Source: Hofstenia miamia
Taxonomy: Eukaryota; Xenacoelomorpha; Acoela
Direction: 5' to 3'
DNA: 64,000 bases
Assembly: GCA_004352715.1 (NCBI GenBank)
Contig: SCFE01000006.1
Location: 3,111,011 to 3,175,010 of the forward strand
The position numbers were made by a program, and so were the translations under genes. Of this stretch, positions 62,645-64,000 are shown piece by piece. Each line of letters starts with the position of its first letter. Within the stretch, counting starts at the first letter, position 1. The notes below the pieces were generated by a model. That model had not been told where the DNA came from and ran no database searches. It saw nothing but the letters and a program-made list of their open reading frames with translations.

Positions 62645-63749
62645 CTTATTAAATTATGTATAGTTTCACATTTCTAAAAACAAATATTTACAATTATTTA
62701 TGGGAATTGAAGTTAAATTCTACAAGATTTAAATATTCTAATTATTTTATATTTAAGTGAAAACTAGTAATGAATGATTCTAAGAATTCTTTATTACACT
62801 TGGGAGTATGAATGTGTAATTATTTGGCGAAATTCGAATAAATTTCAAAATTATGTTTGTTACAAACCAATAAATATGCTAAATTTTATTTTTCTAATTT
62901 GGAAGAAATTCAAATGACATTGTATTATGCGTCTAACAAAGACAAATTTAAAAGATGCAATACGCAAGTGCAGCCCTAAGTGTTTGAAATGATTAAAAGA
63001 ATGCGAAGGCGTTACGATGCTGTTAAATTCAAGTATATTCGAATAATTCACTTTAATTATTTTTAATAATGATTCGATAAAATCCTTTTTTATTTCCAGC
63101 AATACAGGGACAATTGTATTTGTTAAATTTTCTCCAAGCGAAAAACGTTTTTGTACTATTCATTTTCAGTTACAATTTTGTATGTATTCACGTTTAATAT
63201 TTTAACTTAAATTACAATATTTTATTCGTTTTTATATATTATTTGAAGCTCAGCATATAAATTAAAAGATCCATTTTTAGAAAGTGAATAACCTAGTTTA
63301 CGCATACTTGTTTGACAGTACAGGGAAGGAATGTATATGTTCAATAACTAACAAAATTAATTTTTTTATTGATAAGAAATTCTTGGAAATAGGAAGAGTG
63401 TTAAGATAAAATTCCAGTGTATTAATAGCGCGAACATCTCACTGGCATACTGTATCATTATAATCAGATCATTTAGCCTGAATACGTCAATGTCTGTTTC
63501 TGGTATATTCCACCTTGTCTCCGAAAAAACGCCAAAGGTCCGCAACGTGATTTCGTTGTTAACAAAGTCGCTCCATTTATTAAAGCGCAGATGATGGACA
63601 AAGGAGACTTGATGGTGAGCTACCAGCCACTGGATCAATACCCAAATTTCTTTCGGATGGTGATATCAAACCAAGCGGCAACGATGGATGACATTCAATT
63701 CGTAATTACTCGTATTGAAGAATTGGGAAAGACGTTCCGTCTCGACTAA
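3423..63749 (+). CDS. GAD: Glutamate decarboxylase (GAD), 14 exons recognised
   Basis: Cytosolic PLP-dependent enzyme that converts L-glutamate to GABA and CO2 (group II decarboxylase family). The 14 exons listed separately join with consistent phases to 568 codons plus TAA, against about 585-594 in vertebrate GADs. Seen in the joined product (numbered from the first codon at 3423): FTYEV at 185-189, GGTIANLY near 223, DAAWGGG at the exon 8/9 junction (345 on), the PLP lysine in [11 protein letters not shown] (K377), the catalytic loop with [13 protein letters not shown], and the carboxylate-binding arginine in NFFRMVISN (R538). MMG after NPHK and SVTW favour GAD over cysteine sulfinate decarboxylase (inference from family knowledge). 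The first 75 residues are charged, coiled-coil-like and not conserved. The true start may be in an unseen upstream exon or at the ATG at 3492, which would give 545 residues. Intron 1 contains antisense UGT genes. No frameshift or stop was seen. Confidence 0.93.
3858..3944. repeat. Tandem duplication, about 44-bp unit, two copies
   Basis: Two adjacent copies of a unit beginning CGCATCAGCACTTGTGTGTC, starting at 3858 and 3902, almost identical. It lies just after a (TA)n tract, 210 bases into GAD intron 1. Confidence 0.9.
5467..5639. other. Assembly gap (173 N) inside (TA)n
   Basis: (TA)n on both sides, so probably an unresolved microsatellite. Confidence 0.98.
7810..7905. repeat. Longest readable (TA)n tract
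   Basis: Nearly 90 bases of perfect TA, the longest uninterrupted tract in the window. Other clear (TA)n tracts start near 1, 980, 3808, 5441, 6732, 6768, 13508, 15483, 35858, 37626, 49118, 51767, 53920, 54958, 55835, 61623, 62244 and 62611. Confidence 0.97.
11434..11777. mobile_element. Possible small hAT-like element (344 bp)
   Basis: Both sides carry ATGATATA (11426-11433 and 11778-11785). Near the left end is AGATGGACGCGGGTG; the right end, reverse complemented, reads AGATGGGCGTGAGTG. The interior has G-rich edges (GGTGCGGT, TGCGGTTGCGGG) around an AT-rich centre. The left terminus has six extra bases before AGATGG, so the boundary is not clean. Confidence 0.55.
14278..15277. other. Assembly gap, exactly 1000 N
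   Basis: The round length suggests an arbitrary gap size. The left edge is (TA)n; the right edge is unique sequence. Unseen content in GAD intron 1 is possible. Confidence 0.98.
16661..19267 (+). mobile_element. REL-endonuclease LINE relic (R4/Dong-like)
   Basis: Broken non-LTR retrotransposon, strongly purine-rich on this strand. In order: an N-terminal region with [21 protein letters not shown] (16710 on); the start of the reverse transcriptase with [30 protein letters not shown] and PEEQKGCR (17639-17882); the thumb-like YLGVIERD...[15 protein letters not shown] (18010-18300); then a CCHC-like finger and REL-type endonuclease with [22 protein letters not shown] (18592-19008); then a short 3' region ending (AAT)n. 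The central RT part with the catalytic aspartates is deleted. The finger has lost its first Cys, the RPD motif reads RPN, and many stops interrupt the frame. Assignment to the R4/Dong side of the REL-endo LINEs is from memory of the family architecture. Confidence 0.85.
19375..20340 (-). mobile_element. Second LINE relic (Jockey/CR1/L2-type reverse transcriptase)
   Basis: Reverse-strand frames, in order from 20340: a degenerate RT palm; CECQ[13 protein letters not shown] at about 20070-20105, where F/YADD is expected; [17 protein letters not shown] (about 19920-19990); [20 protein letters not shown] (about 19770-19840); and a C-terminal tail with a HPLHSKF stretch (19375-19581). The order and spacing fit the RT domains of Jockey/CR1/L2-like LINEs. 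There are several stops, and a stop replaces the first residue of the catalytic motif. Unrelated to the plus-strand LINE next to it. Confidence 0.72.
20379..21229. mobile_element. TTAA-flanked inverted-repeat element (851 bp)
   Basis: Ends in perfect 18-bp inverted repeats, GGTGGTCCTATACTAAAA at 20379-20396 and its reverse complement at 21212-21229. Each is flanked directly by TTAA (20375-20378 and 21230-21233). Inside are further nested inverted pairs: 20746-20763 with 21044-21061 (one mismatch) and 20823-20837 with 20970-20984 (perfect 15 bp). No transposase frame. A TTAA duplication fits Kolobok or piggyBac superfamilies, and the GG terminus leans to Kolobok (inference). A non-autonomous MITE-like element. 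Confidence 0.85.
21323..22190 (-). pseudogene. UDP-glycosyltransferase copy C, internally deleted
   Basis: Older relic of the same family. Reverse-strand text at about 21500-22185 matches the N-terminal half of copies A and B, including the HRF..D.IY..LL region. It then jumps into [18 protein letters not shown], equivalent to [17 protein letters not shown], and ends with RKKEKTN at 21323. The whole donor-binding core (FISHCG to DQ) and the membrane span are missing, a loss of roughly 170 codons in two deletions. The start is also lost. Confidence 0.85.
22921..24355 (-). pseudogene. UDP-glycosyltransferase copy B, pseudogene
   Basis: Same family and orientation as copy A. The N-terminal part (24119-24355) keeps [15 protein letters not shown] but has no ATG where copy A starts, and it stops with TGA at 24119-24121. 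The frame resumes at YIRENNEYA and runs to INQTI-TGA at 23609. The donor-binding half ([16 protein letters not shown]) continues in another frame at 23101-23526 and stops after [11 protein letters not shown]. The membrane tail is scrambled, but the terminal KKE-KTN codons are still readable at about 22921-22945. At least two stops, one frameshift and a lost start make it non-functional. The block 23115-23690 is nearly identical to copy A, whereas its flanks are clearly diverged. Confidence 0.92.
24875..25020 (-). pseudogene. UDP-glycosyltransferase copy D, end-to-end remnant
   Basis: Only the two ends of a UGT remain. On the reverse strand 25020-24930 reads like the signal peptide and KHIVI strand. 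A few bases further, 24910-24875 reads like the lysine-rich C-terminal tail. Almost the whole coding region has been deleted. The sequence beyond its start (to about 25190) resembles the region upstream of copy A, including GCACTTTATTTGC and TAGTTTCAATTTACTT. Confidence 0.75.
25190..28600. other. GAD intron 1 between UGT copies D and A
   Basis: No gene recognised. Includes a diverged tandem pair near 26300-26410 and a G-rich patch at 27040-27130 (AGGGGGGGGCTCAG-like) that looks like repeat debris. Confidence 0.55.
26294..26412. repeat. Diverged tandem pair in intron 1
   Basis: Two related blocks of about 55-60 bases, each starting near TTAGCTTAG and ending with GGCAGTG.GCGA.GG (TTAACGGCAGTGTGCGACGG, then TTAATGGCAGTGCGCGATGG). 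They look like an old tandem duplication or the subterminal repeats of a MITE. Confidence 0.5.
28688..30148 (-). pseudogene. UDP-glycosyltransferase copy A, nearly intact, one in-frame TGA
   Basis: Intronless membrane UDP-glycosyltransferase: such enzymes transfer a sugar from a UDP-sugar to small lipophilic acceptors in the ER. The frame runs 486 codons (family about 500-530) and is broken only by TGA at codon 251 (29396-29398). Visible: signal peptide at about residues 8-26, catalytic His in CDSHFYL (H38), probable partner Asp in LIMADFF (D124), donor-binding signature [14 protein letters not shown] (H340) with DQ at 364-365, a C-terminal hydrophobic span at about 447-475, then a lysine-rich KKKEKTN tail typical of ER retention. 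Around the TGA about 20 codons are out of frame with the conserved sense ([12 protein letters not shown]) because of two compensating small indels. It is either a recent pseudogene or is expressed by readthrough. It lies antisense in GAD intron 1. ATGs at 30148 and 30130 are both possible starts. Confidence 0.9.
30149..30340 (-). promoter_or_regulatory. 5' flank shared by UGT copies A and D
   Basis: The 190 bases upstream of copy A resemble the flank of copy D at 25020-25190: GCACTTTATTTGC, then AGTTTCAATTTACTT, then AACAATTTGAATT-like text in the same order. Copies B and C share a different flank (CTATTGTCAATT.TGTAAAC and ATGTAGAAATG, near 24390 and 22215). These blocks may hold promoters. 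No clear TATA box position can be fixed. Confidence 0.4.
30341..34545. other. GAD intron 1, last part
   Basis: AT-rich sequence in which I see no gene, no long repeat and no RNA gene. It ends at the exon 2 acceptor. Confidence 0.6.
34546..34782 (+). CDS. GAD: GAD exon 2
   Basis: Acceptor TTTAG at 34541-34545. Encodes [20 protein letters not shown] through ALKYAVKSG, the conserved helical region before the PLP fold (compare LLP, FLQDV, LKYAI..G in vertebrate GADs). The exon must end at 34782, because reading on gives a stop after SGKSPI while homology demands G-HPRFF. The donor is therefore CAG|GCAAGT, a GC rather than GT donor. Confidence 0.93.
34783..37183. other. GAD intron 2 (2401 bp, GC donor)
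   Basis: Starts GCAAGT and ends TTTTAG. Holds a (TA)n tract at 35858 and no recognisable gene. Confidence 0.85.
37184..37274 (+). CDS. GAD: GAD exon 3
   Basis: Encodes [20 protein letters not shown], then [10 protein letters not shown] and the first two bases of the next Met. This is near the vertebrate HPRYFNQLSTGLD motif. Acceptor TTTTAG, donor GTAAGT. Confidence 0.96.
37651..37800. repeat. Possible transposon end starting TAGGGTGGTCC
   Basis: Directly after a (TA)n tract comes TAGGGTGGTCCAAAAAAA, a terminus I recall from repeats in several invertebrate genomes. A C-rich stretch follows (ACCCTCACCCCCAGAT). No matching right end was found, so the extent is a guess. Confidence 0.35.
38496..38792. 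repeat. 297-bp direct duplication, first copy
   Basis: Appears identical, base for base, to 39106-39402. It ends at a single N (38793). The second copy begins just after another single N (39105). The 311 bases between have no counterpart elsewhere in the window. Identity plus single-N joins points to contig or haplotype stitching rather than biology. Confidence 0.85.
39106..39402. repeat. 297-bp direct duplication, second copy
   Basis: Second copy of 38496-38792, starting directly after the N at 39105. It continues without a break into the upstream part of the decayed protein family, so this is the copy in its native context. Confidence 0.85.
39801..40016. repeat. Hairpin (inverted-repeat) element, about 216 bp
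   Basis: Arms of about 39 bases at 39801-39840 and 39977-40015 match in about 36 positions as inverted copies (AATCTTTAAATAATCAGG in the left arm). A GC-richer loop of about 137 bases contains GTTGGGGTTGGGTCCTCC. No target duplication was recognised. Looks like a MITE. Confidence 0.75.
40017..41986. other. GAD intron 3, end part
   Basis: A minus-strand open stretch at 40690-40932 lies upstream of the decayed protein family and could be its lysine/serine-rich N-terminal region, but nothing in it is diagnostic. Otherwise AT-rich with no feature seen. Confidence 0.45.
41987..42099 (+). CDS. GAD: GAD exon 4
   Basis: Encodes [20 protein letters not shown], then [18 protein letters not shown]. 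The FTYE(V/I)xPVF segment helps line the active site in group II decarboxylases. Acceptor CTTAG, donor GTAACA. Confidence 0.97.
42228..42429. repeat. Pair of GGGGTG hairpins in GAD intron 4
   Basis: Two short palindromes of the same design: TTGGGGTG / CACCCCAA arms with a 7-base loop at 42407-42429, and a similar GGGGTGC / GCACCTC pair at 42228-42250. They lie 130-330 bases after the exon 4 donor and may be the ends of a short repeat. Confidence 0.55.
44225..44340 (+). CDS. GAD: GAD exon 5
   Basis: Encodes [20 protein letters not shown], then [19 protein letters not shown]. It matches the GG(S/A)ISN(M)YA cofactor-phosphate region. Acceptor TTTAG, donor GTAAGT, phase 0 end. Confidence 0.97.
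46369..46448 (+). CDS. GAD: GAD exon 6
   Basis: Encodes [20 protein letters not shown], then TVETDG. It corresponds to the HSHFSLKKGA..GIGTD segment, whose histidine stacks on the PLP ring in this fold. Acceptor TTTTTAG, donor GTAAAT. Confidence 0.96.
47940..48780 (+). mobile_element. Second, more decayed copy of the REL-endonuclease LINE
   Basis: 47950-48120 aligns by eye to 17600-17790 of the first LINE (AAGTGTTCAT, GACAGAACATTTCT, AACATGTCTGCCAA in the same order). It adds RT parts missing from that copy: TWIDYKK at about 48478 and [19 protein letters not shown] at 48612-48668. The last stretch, AAAGCACTGATAATGACAGCA near 48750, matches 18573-18600. Many stops and deletions. Purine-rich flanks at 47350-47940 may belong to the same insertion, but I cannot anchor them. 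Confidence 0.7.
49117..49177. repeat. (TA)n tract beside the GAD exon 7 acceptor
   Basis: About 60 bases of TA ending 15 bases before the exon 7 acceptor at 49191-49192. It therefore fills the region where the branch point and polypyrimidine tract would be. Confidence 0.95.
49193..49247 (+). CDS. GAD: GAD exon 7
   Basis: Encodes [19 protein letters not shown], matching the GKM.P.DLE..I..AK segment of GADs. The acceptor TTTAG lies only about 15 bases after a long (TA)n tract. Donor GTATAA. Confidence 0.93.
49290..49406 (+). CDS. GAD: GAD exon 8
   Basis: Encodes [20 protein letters not shown], then [19 protein letters not shown]. It ends on the aspartate that pairs with the PLP pyridine nitrogen. 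Acceptor GTTTAG, donor GTTAGT, phase 0 at both ends. It is separated from exon 7 by only 42 bp. Confidence 0.97.
50243..50957. mobile_element. Non-autonomous hAT element (715 bp)
   Basis: Left end CAGAGATAGAAGTTGGG at 50243; the right end, reverse complemented, reads CAGAGATGGAAGTGGGG (15 of 17 match). It is flanked by identical 8-bp copies of GTCTCACT at 50235-50242 and 50958-50965. CAGAGATGG-type ends with an 8-bp duplication are characteristic of hAT transposons. No transposase frame inside. It sits in GAD intron 8. Confidence 0.88.
51801..52011. other. Assembly gap (211 N)
   Basis: (TA)n on the left, TGTGTGTATATA on the right. Lies in GAD intron 8. Confidence 0.98.
53953..54309. other. 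Assembly gap (357 N) inside (TA)n
   Basis: TA repeats on both edges. Lies in GAD intron 8. Confidence 0.98.
54323..54957. repeat. Repeat with CCCACTGTGTACA units, bounded by (TA)n
   Basis: CCCACTGTGTACA occurs three times (about 54383, 54410, 54910), each followed by C/G and TTTT or TTCT, plus a weaker GACCACTAGGTACA at the left edge. (TA)n tracts bound both sides (an N gap on the left). Looks like a transposon remnant of unknown type. Confidence 0.5.
55909..56107. other. Assembly gap (199 N) inside (TA)n
   Basis: TA repeats on both edges. Lies in GAD intron 8. Confidence 0.98.
57022..57086 (+). CDS. GAD: GAD exon 9
   Basis: Encodes [20 protein letters not shown] plus N and most of R, completing the DAAWGGG motif begun in exon 8. 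Acceptor CTTAG, donor GTAAAT. Confidence 0.97.
57166..57244 (+). CDS. GAD: GAD exon 10 (PLP lysine)
   Basis: Encodes [20 protein letters not shown], then AILVKED. The Schiff-base lysine codon is at 57194-57196. Acceptor TTTTAG, donor GTAAGT. The upstream intron is only 79 bp. Confidence 0.98.
57581..57730 (+). CDS. GAD: GAD exon 11 (catalytic loop)
   Basis: Fifty codons from [16 protein letters not shown] through the mobile loop [13 protein letters not shown] to [17 protein letters not shown], almost residue for residue like vertebrate GADs. The loop tyrosines needed for catalysis are present. Acceptor TTTTTAG, donor GTTAGC. Confidence 0.98.
57731..60772. other. GAD intron 11 (3042 bp)
   Basis: No gene recognised. 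An open stretch at 58115-58399 starts in mid-intron, has no homology I know and lies between clear GAD exons. Reads as chance. Confidence 0.6.
60773..60822 (+). CDS. GAD: GAD exon 12 (short)
   Basis: A 50-base exon encoding [17 protein letters not shown]. It corresponds to the GT(V/T)GFE...xKCLELAE segment that follows MW(K/R)AKG. Acceptor CCTAG, donor GTATGT. It restores phase exactly between exons 11 and 13. It is too short to show up as a reading frame by itself. Confidence 0.9.
61520..61574 (+). CDS. GAD: GAD exon 13
   Basis: Encodes (A)[18 protein letters not shown], equivalent to YLY..IKNRE.FEMVF.G of vertebrate GADs. Acceptor CTTTCTAG, donor GTAAGT, phase 0 end. Confidence 0.94.
61742..62243. 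other. Assembly gap (502 N)
   Basis: Unique sequence on the left, (TA)n on the right. Lies in GAD intron 13, so no GAD coding sequence is missing here. Confidence 0.98.
62287..62610. repeat. Repeat with ACAAATGACCAATAT units and inverted ends
   Basis: The left end reads TATTGGTCATTTGT (62295 on). The right part carries three direct copies of TTACAAATGACCAATAT (62526-62610), its inverse. Both sides pass straight into (TA)n. A weak TTACAAAT.ACCA copy also lies at 62330-62375. Probably a MITE inserted in a TA tract. Confidence 0.6.
63477..63749 (+). CDS. GAD: GAD exon 14 (C-terminus and stop)
   Basis: Begins [16 protein letters not shown], continues through [11 protein letters not shown] and [10 protein letters not shown], then [13 protein letters not shown], and ends [14 protein letters not shown]. 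The arginine at 63654-63656 is the substrate-carboxylate residue in GADs. The usual GTTMV loop reads GDLMV here. Acceptor ATTTAG at 63471-63476. Confidence 0.97.
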   Translation, partial: PEYVNVCFWYIPPCLRKNAKGPQRDFVVNKVAPFIKAQMMDKGDLMVSYQPLDQYPNFFRMVISNQAATMDDIQFVITRIEELGKTFRLD

Positions 63750-63901
63750 ATCAATCAAATATTCATGTAGTGGACATTGTGCGCACGTTGTCTTAGTTTA
63801 TAGAATTACTCAAATAACCTGATTACATGTGCACTGTGTAATTTAGTCTTAAAGTGACTAGTTTGTAATCAGGCGTAGTTTGTATTCCAATTGCAATTAA
63901 A

Positions 63902-63912
63902 AATAAAATAAA
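63902..63912 (+). promoter_or_regulatory. Polyadenylation signals after GAD
   Basis: Two overlapping AATAAA hexamers, about 153 bases after the GAD stop codon, with no other strong candidate between. A short 3' UTR is inferred. Confidence 0.6.
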
Positions 63913-64000
63913 TAATTGTGCAATGAAAGGAATTTATGATGGTGCTACACGAAAAAGTGAGTCTATTTTGTTAATATGGAAAATGTTTAATGGAAAACAT

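Noticed and set aside
63366-63638. Minus-strand 90-codon frame at the 3' end
   Set aside because: It lies antisense to GAD exon 14, whose plus-strand translation is strongly conserved.

Overview
This window is AT-rich animal DNA with intron-split genes, dozens of (TA)n microsatellites, retrotransposon relics and several N gaps. The gene content points to an invertebrate metazoan: an animal-type glutamate decarboxylase with many introns, signal-anchored UDP-glycosyltransferases with a dilysine tail, and LINE elements. I cannot name the phylum. Nothing bacterial, viral or organellar is visible.

The backbone is one plus-strand gene, a glutamate decarboxylase (GAD), which I assembled from 14 exons between 3423 and 63749. 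All exon phases agree. The exons sum to 1707 bases, divisible by three, giving 568 residues before a TAA stop. The first exon found is probably not the first exon of the gene. Intron lengths are extreme: intron 1 is about 30.9 kb, while introns 7 and 9 are 42 and 79 bp. Intron 2 uses a GC donor. The catalytic PLP lysine (NPHK), the DAAWGGG segment, the mobile catalytic loop and the substrate-binding arginine (FFRM) are all present, so the gene looks functional.

Intron 1 holds most of the other content. 3.7-16.6 kb: microsatellites, two gaps and a possible small hAT-like element. 16.66-19.27 kb: a broken REL-endonuclease LINE on the plus strand. 19.37-20.34 kb: a second, different LINE relic on the minus strand. 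20.38-21.23 kb: a TTAA-flanked inverted-repeat element. 21.3-30.15 kb: a minus-strand tandem cluster of four UDP-glycosyltransferase (UGT) copies at different stages of decay. The copy at 28688-30148 is almost intact. The one at 22921-24355 is a pseudogene that shares a roughly 98 percent identical block with it, which suggests gene conversion. The other two have large internal deletions.

Later introns carry a decayed multi-copy protein family with a 297-bp assembly duplication (38.1-39.8 kb), a hairpin element (39.8-40.0 kb), a second relic of the REL-endonuclease LINE (47.9-48.8 kb) and a convincing non-autonomous hAT element with an 8-bp target duplication (50.24-50.96 kb). They also hold several AT-microsatellite-bounded repeats. 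I see no RNA gene, CRISPR array or operon-like structure. The functional reading is simple: one large neurotransmitter-synthesis gene whose introns host an antisense UGT cluster and layers of transposon debris.
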